Of a stretch of DNA of 64,000 bases, positions 38,146 through 52,337 are shown piece by piece. The DNA is from Progne subis subis (lineage: Eukaryota > Chordata > Aves > Passeriformes > Hirundinidae). Location: the NCBI GenBank assembly GCA_022316685.1, contig JAKJHU010000056.1, positions 3,897,872 to 3,961,871 of the forward strand, read 5' to 3'. A program made the translations under genes and the position numbers. Numbering within the stretch: position 1 is the stretch's first letter; the number at the start of each line of letters is the position of its first letter. The notes under the pieces were generated by a model. It did no database searches and was not told the DNA's origin. It saw nothing but the letters and a program-made list of their open reading frames with translations.

Positions 38146-39225
38146 GCCTCCAGCTATTTTTTTTTCTGTCTGTGCTGGGTGTTTTGTGTTATTCTAGAGG
38201 CTGATGGCAAGGTACAGGCTGCAGCACAGGGGCTCATTAGGGCCTTGGAAGATTGATAGTTTTGCACTCCACGTCTTCAGCCTGTGAAGGGGATGGGCTG
38301 TGCAGTGGTGGAACTTGCACTCAGAGCACCTCCTCACGTGACACTTGCAGTTGGACTTGGCATTGCTGGAATTGTGTCACCAGACCCCAGGGGGGAAAAA
38401 AAAAAAAAGTAGAACTTGGCTTATTCCCTGTAAAGGAATTTTTTTTTTTTTTAATGTATTTTTTTACAGAAGCACAACAGAAGCAAACAGCTTCCAACTC
38501 TTTGTCCTATTACCCAGGAGAGGTTATTCTTTCTCACAAGAGGGAAAGAGAAATACCAAAATCACGAATAAATGGTGATGAAGCTATTAAACAAAATGGA
38601 AATTAAGGAGAAAGTGGGAATGAGATGCTGTTGATATGAATTTTAAGAGTCCTTCACAAAGGTTATGTAAGAGAATGAACTAGATTCTGATTATGTTTTT
38701 GAATTCATTCCAATAAAATGAGAAAAAAAAAAAAAATCCTAGATTTATAGTGCTCTATTAGTTTGCTGTAAGTTTTCCTGTATATAAGATGACTTTTTTA
38801 CATTATAAGACAATATTTCAAAATGCAAACTACTGTATGCAAAAAATGCAGTGCTGCTTCTTTGCTATTCCAATAACCCAGCTGGGCACTAAGGCACAGT
38901 CTTAACACATTTCTTATTAAAAAGGACAGGTCATAAAACCTTTTTTTTTTCTTTCTCCTCCATCCTACTACTAAAAAGCAAATGAAAGCTTTGCAGTCAC
39001 TGTCACAAGTCCTAGCTCTAAATTATCTCGCTGGGGTCCCAGGGACCGTGTGGCTGCACTGACTGGCCCTGGCCCTCTCCCAGCTCTCAGACAGGTCCCT
39101 GTTCCAAACACAGCTCAGCTCCAGGTGCCCTGGTGAGCTTTGGGAGGCACAAGGCAGAGACATGACCCCAACAGCCACCACGCTGACAGGAGCACAAATG
39201 GGGATGGCATGAGCTTTCAGATTTA

Positions 39226-39365
39226 GAATATGGTTTGTGTTGGGAGGGATCTTAAAGACCATCTTGTTCCAAACTCCTTTCCATGGGCAGGGACACCTTC
39301 CCCTAGACCAAGAGCCCCATCCAACCTGGTCTTGAACACCTCCAGGGACTCGGAGTACACAATAT
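39226..39365 (-). mobile_element. CR1 LINE 3' end, short and diverged
   Basis: Reverse-complement CR1 words on the + strand include GTTGGGAGGGATCTTAAAGA, TGGGCAGGGACACCTTCCC and CCATCCAACCTGGTCTTGAA, followed by a decaying tail to about 39365 or slightly beyond. The 5' side of the element is truncated. Borders are approximate. Confidence 0.88.
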
Positions 39366-39837
39366 CTAAGGGCCTTTTCATTCCCTGTGAACACAAAGAA
39401 GCCCTGGCAAAGAAAGAAAGAAAATGGGGAAGAAAAAGTAAAAATAAGCCACTGGCTTTTACTTCAATTCTTCTGATTCTTTTGAACTTCTGATCAGACA
39501 TATTTTAATTAATTATTCACTAGTCATTGTCCCTGACCATATGGAGAAGGGATTAGGTGAGGCGATGCAAATTCTTCTGTTCTTCAGTGCTGCCTGTCCC
39601 ACCTGACAGGGAGGAGGCTGCAGCTATTGACTTGTGAGCTGTTCCTTCAGAGAAGCCACAGCCCAGCTCCACTCAGCATATGGAAGGACATTTTATGTCA
39701 CACTTCAAAGGAGATAAAAAAATAATGAGTGAAAAAGAAATGACTTCTCACACAAAGCCAAGTGTGTGTAAAGGCTTTCGTGCTTTCCCCTGACAAGACA
39801 TGGAGAAAAAAAGTTGTGCCTTTGTATATCTGTAAAT

Positions 39838-39872
39838 CTCTATATCTATATATATACACATATGCATATATA
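39838..39872. repeat. TA/CA-rich microsatellite
   Basis: A degenerate TATA, TATC and CATA repeat containing a pure TATATATATA core and ATGCAT. Confidence 0.85.
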
Positions 39873-42800
39873 CTTCACTGCTGTAGCAATACAAAGCACT
39901 GAATGCATCTGTGCAAGCCAAGCTGGTTTTGGTTGGGTTTCTTTGATCCTCACTCCCTCATCCCCCTTGTCCAAATTAATGTAATAAAAATGATTGCAAT
40001 TTTTCTAGTACCATGGCTCGTTTCCTTTACTATGTTCAACTTTTAGGTGAGGTGGTGGCTCTAACCTTGTGTTTTATCTTGGCAACCAGGAGTACCATCG
40101 ATAGATCAAACCAGCTGTAAGAGTAGGGAATAAATGGTCCATAGCAATCTCACCAGACATAAAAACTGCAGTTATGTATAGTCATATAGTCTTGCTGATA
40201 TTTACCAAAAGATGAAGAATTTCTGGAAGCAGTAGAGGTAGAAAATCCCATGGTACTGTGAAGACAAGGGCAGGGAAATGTGGGGTCTGATACTCAACGT
40301 GGAGGACACCAGGGGTGAAAAATGCCAAGAGCAAAACAACCATGAGCTCTGTTCCTCGTTTGGCAGTGAATGAAGATCAAATAACTGAGATTCCTTATGC
40401 TGACCATTATCTGCTCTCTACAGAGGGAAGTTTCAGTGGTGGAAAGCTGAACACACAGTGTTGAATACACAGGGAGAACAAAGCAGGTGTTTATGCCAAT
40501 GCCACGGAAGGAAAATAATGCAACTGATTTATCCTGAGCAGCTCATAGGATCTGTCTGCTCCTTCACTGTGCTGTGGTATCTTTTGGCAGCCAGCACAGG
40601 AGCACAGATCAGTTGTGTCATGTTCTCTCTTCATTCCTTTGACACAGAGCACACCACGCAAAGTCTTGCAGTCCTCAGTGCCACCTTTCAATTCCTGAGC
40701 TCGGTGACAGCAAATGTCACTTGAGAAAAGCACAAGGGCTGTGATGGGCGATAATTTTTGGAAACACGGTGTGGGGCTGTGGCACTTCAAAGACACATTC
40801 TGATTGTGGCTTTGAGAGGGAATGTCACTGTCCTGCTCTGTGTCCTCTCCTTGTCAAGAAGATACTCTGTGTGTAGTTGTGAGGGGGAGAGGAGTCCACA
40901 GTTTGTAAGTCTGGATGGGGAGTGGAGAGCCTGTGGCAGTGCCATGAAGTTACAGGAACTGTTTTGGATCTCTTGAAAAAATAGTATTTCAGCTGATGTT
41001 TGCTCTTCTGCCAGTTAAAATTAGTGGAAACCTGAAAACTGCTTCCGATCTTCTAGGCAGAAGCCATGAGTCCAATGAAGCTTCACACCTTCAGCTGCAG
41101 CAGGGACAACATCAGGTCTTGCTGGAGGGGAAGTCTGGAGTTCAGAAGCCAAGCCCAGCTTTTTCTGAGATTGCAGAAGTGTGTGCAAGAGGAGGTAGAG
41201 GGGTCACAGTCTGGTGGATGTGAGGAGAGCTGACAAATGGGTTTCCTAACCAAAATGACTTTATATTGCATTACAGAAAATGTTGTGCTTTGCAGGTTGG
41301 TAGGAGAGAGAGTCCTGCTTTTAATTATGATTCAACATTATTGTTCACTGATAATAGTCTTTTTGTAATCAAAGGAGGTAAAAATGAAAGGTATGTTGCT
41401 GATTTTTTTTTTTTGTGTGTGTGCACCAATGAGCAATACAATCATAATGTAGTTTTAGATTAAATTCTTTAGTTCCTTTTGTTAATTTGAGTTTGATGGC
41501 TTTCCCTGGTGCCAGAGCATAATTTAGAACAGAAAAAAATTCCCTTGAATTGATTTTTAAAAATGCTCTCACATACACTACATTAACCTTTTCATTCCCT
41601 TATGGTATGTGCCAAAGAAGAATGATCCCTTTAACTCTACTTATTGAAGAGATACATCTGTGAAGTGTATTAATTGGTAGAGTTCCCCTTCTGCTCTGAA
41701 TAGATTTTTTACATGGTAAATGCATTCCTGGCTGTGCCAGTGCTCATCTATCTTTAAAAATGCCAGTATTCCAGCCCGTGTCATTTACTGTCTCACTGCT
41801 CCATGTCTGGTCACTTCTGAACTCTTCTATTAGCTGTGGAGGGGGTTTATCTCTTAACTTAGATCAGATGAAGACAGGCACCAAGGCAGAGGTCCTCAGG
41901 AGTACTCTTGTGCCTGAATGCTGGTGAAGCCACGGGGAATTCAGGACCTGAGCAGTTCTGAGTGCTCTGGCACGTGTGTGGTGCAATGTGCTGTTCGCAG
42001 CCCCGCATCAGAGGGCTCAGACTTGAGGTCTGTCCTGAAAGGTTCCTTGCAGCATCACAAGGTCAGGATGTCTTTAAGCCTTACAAAATGAGTGATATGG
42101 ACAGGGAGATGGAGACAGAGAACCTCAGCAACGTGTGTTTAGATCACAAATTGATCTGAAGCTGTGATGATCTCTGTAGGGAAATGTGGCCATGGCTCTG
42201 CCTGCTGTGTGTGATAAACCCCTCGATTTCAGAACCCAAACCCTGTCTCTTGTGAGAATAACAGGTTGGTGAGGTGTGGAGAAGAAACTTCTTTCTCGGA
42301 CATTTTTCCTTACCATCTCTGGGGCATTTTTCTATGGGACACAATGAACCTGTCACAAATAAATCATTCAGTCTGCATGAGTGATTTTCCTCTTTTCAAA
42401 TCCTACAGCATGTTTATGTCAATATAATATCCCTGCATTTTTGAATAAACCACCTGCCTGACTCAGGAGAAGAGGTGTTTTTGTCAGTGCTCCTGAGATG
42501 ACTTGCTCAGGGAGATTAGAAATTATCAATGATAATGCACTGGTTTTACTGCTGGTGGCCCTGGTGGCAGTGAAATGATAGAAGATCAAGAGGAAACAAA
42601 ATTGCAATTTGTGTCTCAGTTTTGCTTCTTTTTATTTAACTTCTGTTTTGAGTGGGAATGTGGATGTTTCCATTTTGTTCGGTAATCTACTTACTGAATC
42701 TCAGAATGGTGTTGAATTAAGGATAAATCCTTCAAATGAAAAATGAGCAACAAAAGTGTTCTTTCTATGCAAGGAGTCACGTTGCTGTGGTGTTGTGCCA

Positions 42801-43172
42801 ATTAACACAACTCAGTATGGGAAATCTGGCATCTTGCTTTCCCGAGGAAAAATGACTTAATGTTTGTTGGTTGTGTTTCCTGTCAACCAGAAAGTTTTGA
42901 AAATTAAAATAAACGGCTTTGCAAAGCCTTGTAGTGTGCTGTGAGAACCCTAGCAAAAACACAAAATCAATTAAAACAGACCAAGCATAACACTGGCAAA
43001 CCTTTGGAGACCTTGGAGCTGCTTTTCCTGACAGCAGCATCGATGCTGAGCCAGCTGCTGGCATTTCATGCCAAGAGCCCAAGCACCCTTCAGAGAGCAG
43101 TAACTCTTCTAACCACAGTTGTCCTAAGATAGTGCTGGACAATGGCCTGGGGAAATGAAAGCTGCTTTTTTT

Positions 43173-43292
43173 AAAAAAAAAAAAAAATAAATAAAAAAAC
43201 AAAAACAAAACAAAAACTCCAAAACAAAAACAAAACAAAACAAACAAAAAACCCCCCAACAACAACAATAAAAAAAAACAAAACCAAAAAAA
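43173..43292. repeat. A/C-rich low-complexity block (CAAAA and CAA units)
   Basis: It starts with a 15-nt A run and continues as CAAAA, CAAA and CAA units with a C6 run. It is the strand-reversed counterpart of the G/T-rich blocks elsewhere. It explains the 187-codon open frame on the minus strand (42777-43340). Confidence 0.92.
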
Positions 43293-46079
43293 TTTCATGA
43301 ACATCAGATCAGGATATCCTTGAAGAGGTTTCTGGTTCAAGAATATCTGAGAAATGCCTGAGCAAATCCCTCTGGGAGAAGTGAGATGTCTCGCAGCTAC
43401 TTTGAGGACAGTTCACAGCCTGTGGACTCTGCCTCATGCCTCATCATCCAAGTGATGCCCATGGCTGTCAGCACGGGTTGCTGCTAGCCAGAGAGAAATA
43501 GTCAGCATTATAAAATACTGAAAAAAACATCTCTTCTTTGGCTGTTGTGTCCCTTTCTCTTTACTTCTGTGTGGCCTCAAGCAAACAATTTACATTAAGT
43601 GTGAGAATAACACAGCTGGGGGGGGAGTTGGGGACTAATGCTGAGGTTTTGGGATGCTGCTGGAGTTTAGGGCTGCATTTCTGTGATGAAGTCACCTGGA
43701 GGGAGGGATGGAGGGGACCAAGCACAGGTGATCACTGGTGTGCACACTGTCAGTGTGCCCCCAGGCGTGGTTTTGGCCCTTAGAGCAGGACTGTCACAGG
43801 AATGCTGCAGAAAAGGCTGGTGCACGGAGCGGGCCAGGGGCTGTTTTGCTAAAGGGGTTGTGGTGGGGTTGTGCTGCGCTCCAGTATGGGAGGGTTTGGC
43901 TCTTGAGCGAGGGGAGCGTCACCTTGGGACAGGAGAACAGATTCTGGGTGACTTTTATTTACTGGTTTGCATTTGCTTGTGAAACCAGGGTCCTACTCTC
44001 ACAGCTTCTAATGTCTTTTCATCCAAAAGAATTGTGTAAAATTCAGACCCACGCTTACATGTTCTTTTTCCATTGTTTGACTCAGTTAAATTTTGTATCA
44101 GAGAAGAATTTTCTTTCCATAATTTTATTTAAAATCTTGGCTAAATACTGCAACATTAGAGCCCTACATAGCATAAAGGACTTGATCTTAGAAACAACAG
44201 AAAATCAAAGGTTAAATTATCCCTTAAAGGTAAAATTATAAGTATAATTTTCATATAAATATTAGTATAATGATTAATTATGCAATTGCATTGTCTTTGA
44301 AACATCCGTGCGTGAAACAGTTTCAAAACTGTGAATGACTTTTGCTTGGAAATAAGTTGTGTAAAATCCATCTTCTTCCCTCTCCCTGCTCTACATATGC
44401 TCTGTTTCTCTTCTCAGTGTCTCTGCAGCACACTGACCACAAACCTTGGCTCTCTTCATCACTCTTCTTCACATTGCTCCCAAGCAAATTGTTTAGGAAT
44501 TAAACTTTCTTTGCCTCATGTTTTCCTTCCTGTACCATCTAGAAGCAAATTATTTGTAAACTAAATTTTAAAAAAAGAATTTATAAAATGTAACACTGAA
44601 CAATTTTTTTAATGCTGTCTTTTTGCCTAGAGGGATTGAATACCTCACTATTTCCCATATGACAAATTCTTTATGGGTGTTCACAGTGATCAATTGAATT
44701 AGTATTTTTTTTAAACTGAAATACAGTTTCACTAAGAATTGCAGTTGCCTTTTTACAAATGTAAGCAGAATGCCATTTTGTTAGAATTAGAGGAGACAGA
44801 AAAGCTGAGAGATTGTTTTGCCAAGCTCTCAAATCTTTCAGGAAAGCTTCTTTTCCTGTTTCTTGAGAACATAATTCTTCAAGAAATAGAGTAGGGAGAT
44901 GCTGTCCTGGCATGCCTTGGCATCACCTCTCTTTGCAGATGCTTTCTGCATGGTATGAACTGTCTCAGGCTTTGTGTGTGTTGTGGCTTGGTTTGGAGGA
45001 AGTCAGGCTGTCAGAGCATTGTAGTGGGAAAACTGGAGCTTGGCAAGTGCTGTGGCATAGAGGAGTCCTGGGATCAGTGGTATAATGTGGCATTTGGTCT
45101 TTTCATGGATTTGGTGAACACACAGACTCCTCTGGAATAAAATCCTGAGCATCAAACCAAGTTTTACTGGTGCCGTGGTAGATATTTCACTCCAGGAGAT
45201 GATTTACTCCCATTTTAGCAGGTGAATGTATGTGCTTGTATCAAACACTGAAATAAAATCAAAGAAATGCCATTGGTTTTATGGTCTCTGTCAGTATTGG
45301 GAATGGATCTTTAATTATTACTTGAATTACAGTAGCAGCTAAGGGCCCCTGAGAGGATTCACAGTCCCACCGTGCCAGGTGCTATAAAAACATCAGGGTT
45401 ACAGCACCAGAATGAACCAAACTAATGGGGGGGAAAGTGAAGGAGATTAATAAAATGACATTAAATCAAGGCCAGCACAGTTCTTGGCTAAAAGTATCTG
45501 TAGTCACACATGTCCTGTGCCATACACAGGTGCAGTATTGCCGTCTCCTCTCGCCTGGCTGTGGTCAGAACATGACTGTGCCTTGGGCTGGAACCACTCG
45601 CAGTGCAACAGGTCCAGATGGTGTTTGCAGCTTGAATTTTGTCACCTTGAGAACAAGCTTCTGGCAGGATTTCAGAGTCCACGTTCCAAGGTTCTAGTTT
45701 ATTTTGAAAGTTCCTTGGAGTCGCTCTGTCCCTGAGCACTAGGAACAATTTGGGAATGTTTCAAATGGCAGTGGTGCACATTTACATGTGTTGTGAGGGC
45801 GTAGGAGGGTGCTGCAGTGTGGTTACTCTACTTGGGTACAAAAGTCATGTGAAATGCCAGTTCAAAACACAGAGAAGCTAAATTAATCTTTTAGTACTGC
45901 AGGGTCTGGAGGTGATCCAAAACAGTTTCATCATAATGCCTATAAAAATGATGGGAAGTTATTAAATGTCCATTTCTGCAATCCAGAACAGCTAGGAATT
46001 CCAGATATTGCTGTATTTATATCTTTTTATGGATTTATTTTTCTTTTAACTTAGCAACAGCACGGGGTTTCATTTGTAG

Positions 46080-46126
46080 CTGACACAGGCTGCCTTGGCT
46101 CCAGTGGAGCCAATGATCTGTGTCAG
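46080..46126. other. Nested hairpin, possibly part of an ancient palindromic repeat
   Basis: CTGACACA (46080-46087) pairs with TGTGTCAG (46119-46126). Inside it, TTGGCTCC (46095-46102) pairs with GGAGCCAA (46106-46113) across an AGT loop. The downstream words AACTGAGGATCTGG resemble an old archosaur palindromic repeat I know from memory. A possible partial second copy (ATTTACACCAGTGTAACTGA) lies at about 47849-47868. Confidence 0.6.
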
Positions 46127-49100
46127 TCAATGCTAACTGAGGATCTGGTGCCTTCTGCTCTAAACTATGGAAGACTTCTCATCTGTCAAAGCCCCACTTA
46201 GGTGTCTGGGATGCAGATGGCATTCGATTTCTCCTGTTGGCTTTGTGATAACAAACATATAAGACTGAAAGCTCTACCAAAGCAGAAAAGGTTTGATTTT
46301 GGGGGGAGCTGAGTGTTAGGGGTGCAGCCTTTTCCTCACTCCCTTTCAAACACACCATTAGTGTCCAGCCTCTGGACGTTTGCCTGTGTGCTCTTTGCAG
46401 ATGATGGTGGGAGGAGATGGAAGCAAAAGGAATGGCTTCAGGGCATTCATAAAAGAGCCTCCCAGAAACACAGGGCAGGAGAATGTGCTGCGTTGTGTGC
46501 AGGGTAAAAGGTTTGTCTCACAGTGCTGGGGAGTAGGCAGCAAAGATGTTCGCTGTCGCTTCAGTCATTGCTCCTTATTAGTAAAAGCATCAACAGAAGA
46601 TGAAGAAAAACATAACATAGTTGTCTTTCATCACCACAACAGGCAGATGGTTTTATCCCTCTCATTTCTGTTAGGGTTTTGCAGGAAAGCCCACGTACAT
46701 GCCATGCCTCATTTGTAAAAACAGAGCAAGTTTTTATTTCTCTCACTCTGAAGTGTCACCTTTAGCACCTGAACAACTGAGTTTGCTGTAGCCTCGGGCT
46801 CAGGCTCTGTGTCTGTCTGGAAGCTGGCTGTTACTCAGCATCACACTCCACCTGGAGCACAGCTCAGGGTGGTCTGCAGCAGCAGAGGGGAGGAGAAGGA
46901 AAGGAAAGAAATAAAATATCCCCAAGCAAAAATAACTCGGCTTGACTTCAGAGGTGAGAATGATGCAGTTACATACTTATTATTGTTTATCTGTGTTATG
47001 ATACTTCCTAAATTCTGTAGTGACTGAGGTTTCCTCTGTGCCAAGCAGGGTATCAGAAATTATTCCAGCCCATGAAGAACCTCCATCCTAGGTTTAAGGC
47101 GGGGGAGCAGTGGAGGATCCAGGCAGGAGGATTGTGATGAGGCAGTAGTGCAGTATCAATCAGCAGAATAACCAGGAGTCTCAGTGAACCTCCTGCTGTA
47201 ACCACTGCAATTCATCTAGTTTACTGCCATTATCATTGCAATCAACGTTTCTTTTTTTTTTCTCTTTTTTTTTCTTTTCTGCAACGTAAGGTTAATAATC
47301 TAATAACTGTATGGGTTACCCACTCCTCAGCTCATTTGTCGTACTATTCAGCAGGTATAATTTGCTGCAATTTTGTGTTATAAAGAGCTAATTAGCAGCA
47401 AGATTATTTCTCCACTGAACTTCACTGGAGTTTTTGCCTTGGACAGCAGTGTTCCGTAGCTTTTTATTCTATGCCACGTTCTGGACTCGGTAAGCTGAGT
47501 TGTGAGAGACACCACACTCGCCCACCTTTCATCAGGCAGAAGTCTTAATTCAGAACCAGGTGGCATGAGTGAAAGGTATGGTACACAGTTTTCAATTAAA
47601 AGTGTTAACAAACTTGCTAGAAGAATTTTTTCTTTGCTATGTTTGTAAGTGTAATATTTAAGGTCAAAAATTAGAAATAAATCAAAAAGTAGCAAGAAAA
47701 TAAGCTTGCAAGAGTAGCAAGTATGGAAAACACAAAATTACTGCTATAAATCCCCATTCCGCCACCTCTGAGGTGAACAAAACATCTTGCACCTGCTTTT
47801 ATTTCATGCCATTAATTTCTTGGATTTCCTTTTATATTTTGCTTCAATTTACACCAGTGTAACTGAGTCCAGAGCTCAGTCTCCTTGGCCCAGTGTCACC
47901 TGCTTCCACAAGGAACCTCTAAGTACAGCACCTGTATCTGGAATGTATATATTTCATATAACACACCTGGGATTTATTGTTATTGCCCAAAAGTGGCAGC
48001 TTTATGTTGAAAAAGACTAAGAGGGCAACCATGACTATCTCACTGCTGATACTTCAAAGATTTTGATGTCCAGGATGTATAAGTTTTATTAGATAATGCC
48101 TATACTTGCCAAGTGATGTCTATATTGTCCTTCAGCCATACAGACACAGTTATTTAAAAAGAAAAAAGAAGTTGTGCTTGATGAGTTGTTTTAAGAAACT
48201 CTTATATTACTGTAATATGACCACTGTGCTGGCAGGCTTTTGGCAGGTTTCAAATAAACATGCCAGAAATAATTTTGTTGACAGCATCTTGGGTTGGAGC
48301 ACATCCAGCCTTCATCCATAACGTGTCAACACAGTGATTCTTTCACAGGCAGGAAAATATGTCACTGTAGATCTGTATTTTAGAGTCTTAAAATACTGTA
48401 GATGTCTGGATCATTGGCTCCAAAATCAACTTCACAGGTGGCTAGCAACGTTTTTCAATCACAAATGAAGATGTAAATTATAGCATTTGCAGGTTTTAAT
48501 ATGCAGCATCAATGAAGTGTGCTTATGTAAAAAAACCTGTGGAAACATCTGGTTTACTTTCCAAGTCCAAAATCAATTTAGTCTTCATGTAATAGGAAGA
48601 AGGAGGTGAAAAATGAGCAGCAAAGGAAAAGAAGAAGAAAACCAGGCTGAAGGGCTTTAGCTTGCTTGCAGAAGTCATGAGGATGTTGTGTTAGTGCTTC
48701 ATGTGAGGCAGAGAGGAGGTGGTTCCTACTGATGAAAGACTTCAATCTTTTCTTTCATGTTCTTTCCGTCAGAGCAGAAACCGTAGGTGCTTGGTTTATT
48801 TCCCTTTGTGTCACGTGCTCGGATTCCAGCACAAGACCCAAATGTGGTATCTTTAGGGTTAACACAAAGGACATCTGCCTGCTGGTGGGTTTGGATCTCC
48901 ATGTTTATCTCTGCAAGCTGAGCCTTTCAGGAACAGGCAAATTCCAGCTTTGAGCTCTGTGGCTGGAAACCCTTTGGGCTGCTGCTTCAAGAACATCATT
49001 TATGTGCTTGAATCAGCACCTGCTTAGGGCTGAGTTCAACTCCTTCCTGCCTTCAGTCCCAAGTACAGAGGCTCCCCTGAGCAGTGTGAGCATCCACAGC

Positions 49101-49561
49101 ATGCCTCCTGCTGGGAAAAACCAGTGAAGGGTGCTGCCAAGGGCAGGGGGTGTCGACAGGCTGGTGGGCTGTAATCCCCTGGAGCTAAGAGATGGTCACA
49201 GTGACACAGCAACATCCCTCTGGAATTAACAGAAACACAGACAGGAATAAACTGAGGTGGCAGTGCTCTCATGAATTTGGTGCGGTGTGTCTGCAGTTTT
49301 GCTGTAAGTGATTCTATCAAAAGAGACTTCAAATGACTGAGAACATAAGAGCAGCTTTCCAAACCTGTGCTGAATGAAGCTGTTTATCTTTCTTTGAAAA
49401 GTCATTTATCTCTCCCTGCTTTTTACTAGGGGAAATTTACTGATGGAATTTTGAAAAGAAAGTAATTTTTTTTTTTTCTACTTCCTTGCAGTGTATTAAA
49501 CCCCAATATTTTTCTTATGAATAGTTTTCCTCCTCTTCATACACTAGAAATTCACAGTTCC

Positions 49562-49590
49562 ATTTATTAATTTATTTATTTATTTAATTT
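49562..49590. repeat. (TTTA)n microsatellite, short
   Basis: Four to five TTTA or ATTT units with imperfect edges. Confidence 0.85.
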
Positions 49591-51803
49591 TGGTTGCAAT
49601 TTTGCTCAAATATTGATTGAATGCCTGGAGAATTAATGGGATTGACTTGATAATGGATTCAGTGCAAGTACAGCTGTCCTGAACCCTCTAGTGTGTGTGT
49701 GCATTTCTATCACACTGGCACTCATGGATGGGGAAATCACACTTAATGCAAGGTGTTATTAATCTCTTGAGCTATATCTGGCTTTGTAGATGTTATTCAA
49801 GTCCATGAGCTAATTTTTTCTTCAATTTTAAAACTTCTGACCATTTGTGGTGAGAGTGCTGTTAGATTATTTCCAGGCCTGTGACTGTTGCCATCAGTTC
49901 TGTAGCGCTGTCAGTGACACTCTGAGGGCTTGGCTGGATTTATCACCTGCTTCTCCACAGCTCTTCTGATTCTCTCCAGACCCCCACTGTAACCTGCTGT
50001 GAAAGAAAGAATATTTCTGCCACTTACCAAGAAGCCCTACATTATTACCCTGGCTGATTTATGAATTTCCTTCCCTTGGAAAGCCACAGGCTGTCTTTTG
50101 TGCCTTTTTGTATCACCTGAAAATTGGAGACCATAACAGTTTCTTAAAAATGGTGTTAGAAGACTAAATTGATTAACATTTGTATTCATATTTAAGGTAA
50201 AGAATCTGTATAAATTGAAGTATCTACTCTGCTTGCTTGTTGCCGAAATGATATTTCTCTAATCTCCTGACCTACTTTTCAAATTTGTCTCCAGTACCAA
50301 TAGTAAACTATAAATTTGTTCCTTCTAATTATTTTTCATTTCAAATAGAAATCCAAGTACAAACAAGAGGGACGCAAGGGGGAGAGGGTGTGCTCACCTC
50401 TACCCCTCTTTGCCAGAAGGAAGAGAAGCCTTGTGGTTTTTCCAGAATTAGAATAAATGATGGAGTGTTTAATGCCTCAAGCTTTGCTTTCCATTGCAGA
50501 TTTATAGCTTTTGCAGCAGCTCGATTCCCCAAACATATAGAAAGTGAGCCTAGACATTATCTTTTTCTGTAAAATGAATTCTAGGGCAAGGTTGAAAAAC
50601 ATTTCCCAGCATTTTCTGAAAACAAAACTGTGAGGTTTGCCTGACTTCCCTCTTCCAGTCTTGTTGCTGTGTATAGGAAACAGAACTAAGCAAACTCTGA
50701 ATAACAGAAGAACTTAGTCTACTAAAAAGCTTTTTGTTTTCATAAAAAAATTAAAATGGAAAAAAAAATAGTATTTTAAATAAGTACCAGCAGCTCTGTT
50801 TTAGACACACCATCCCTCACAGTAAAGGAAATGAGGCAAAAAACCTAAATAGATGAGTTTCACAGGGAGGAGGAGCATCCAAAGTTGTTCTGGCTGTGAG
50901 ACCAGATCCCTTGAGTGAATTCAGCCTCCCAGAGAAGCAGAGTGCACTAATATTTCATACAAGTTCCTGTGGCTGCTTCAATGCATGCATGAAATCACAT
51001 ATAGTGCAAAATGCTAAGGGGAATCCAGCAAAAGGCATGAAAGTGCAATAAATCTTTAAGATCTTGTGAATGTGAACACAGCACTTCATAAAAACCTCAG
51101 TCCTGAGAGCAGGGGTGCTGTATACACCACAGGCAGAACATCTGGTGCAACCACAGTGCAGTCAGAGCTAATGAGTGAGTGGTGACGGAGCTTTATCCTG
51201 AAGTTCTAAGGATGTGATTAAATTTAATGTTTATGCTAGACAAGAAGCCTGTCTTCATTCCCTTAGACCTCCCAACCTAGGCGTGCACGCAGTATGCCCT
51301 GAGGAGATGTCATGTTTTCTGGGAAAAGTTCACCGGGGGGGATATCCTTATTGATTTTTATCTCTATGCATGCCCCTGTGAATTATTTATCTTCCTGTAT
51401 GCTTCTCTGACATCTTACTATGAAAGTCTCTTGAAGGTTACTGTAAAGCTCCTCATTCCTCAGATTAATGAGGGTTGGTAGGAAATCGGTGTTAATGAGT
51501 GGCTTTGGATGAGTGCTGGGATGGGGGCTGGTGCCCCTGTGCCAGGAGCTAATGGGGAGTGTGGCTTCCACTACTGAGCCACCTGTGGGTGCACTGCATT
51601 TATTCACTGTAAAATGATTTGGGATGCATTCAATTAATGCCGCCAGTGAATTATAACACCGTCAACTGTGTTTGTCTCAAGGGTGTCCCCCACCGTGGTC
51701 GTGGGGTGTGGTTCTGCACACATGCCTTGCTGTCTGGATTCTGTGCTTGTTTGCTCGTCTAAGTGCTCTTTTCTAAATGTTCGTCTTCTTTTGATGTTTC
51801 TAG

Positions 51804-51932
<129 letters not shown>

Positions 51933-52337
51933 TAACTCACTGCCAGTCTGTTTTTCTTCTGTAATTTTACACTTCCAAGAGTAAAGGGATTGCAAACTAA
52001 CTGCAAAGTCGACATCAGAGGAATCCTCCTTCCTCACTTTATCTCAGTGTGATGCTGAGTTCAAGGCCATTCTTAGGTAGACTGTTTTAGGGTTTTACAT
52101 TTCAGTTCAGAGATCCGGGCTGCTGACCTGAGGGCACAAGCCTGGATCCTGATCTCCTAAATGTGGATGGGGAATGTCATTTTAGATGTGCCAGGGTAGG
52201 AGAGGAGCCCACAGAGGGCAGTCACTGAGGGCACAGGAACTCCTGACATTCATGTCCACATGGAGCAGTAGTTGTCAGTTGAGTGTCATATCCTGGACCA
52301 CTGGAAATGGCATTAGATCCTATGCCTTGGCACCTAA

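Larger units (their letters stand above)
1..51803 (+). other. DPP6: DPP6 intron upstream of the transmembrane exon (3' part only)
   Basis: Everything before the acceptor at 51802-51803 is read as intron because the next + strand exon is internal and no credible first exon, CpG island or promoter is seen. DPP6 is known for a very large first intron and several alternative first exons, so more than 50 kb of intron is expected. Open frames here are short (none above 187 codons), several are just translated repeats, and none resembles a known protein. The upstream boundary lies outside the window. An unrecognised short alternative first exon cannot be excluded. Confidence 0.85.
35372..51803. other. 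Intronic stretch with no gene recognised
   Basis: It contains the G/T-rich block at 36058-36303, a hairpin at 36390-36466, the second copy of a 33-bp repeat at 38113-38145, a CR1 remnant at 39226-39365, a TA-rich microsatellite at 39838-39872, an A/C-rich block at 43173-43292, a nested hairpin at 46080-46126, a polypyrimidine tract at about 47248-47279 and a TTTA repeat at 49562-49590. No exon was recognised before 51804. Confidence 0.65.

Noticed and set aside
42777..43340. 187-codon open frame on the minus strand
   Set aside because: It is produced by the A/C-rich low-complexity block at 43173-43292 (poly-Phe/Leu translation) and resembles no known protein.
43738..44241. 167-codon plus-strand open frame
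   Set aside because: The peptide resembles nothing known, has no splice or promoter context, and changes abruptly from a GC-rich to an AT-rich composition halfway. Likely chance.
45412..45450. ATGAACCAAACT reads M-N-Q-T, recalling the start of one DPP6 alternative N-terminus
   Set aside because: The frame reaches a stop after 12 codons and the only GT nearby is in the wrong phase for joining the exon at 51804. A four-residue match is chance.
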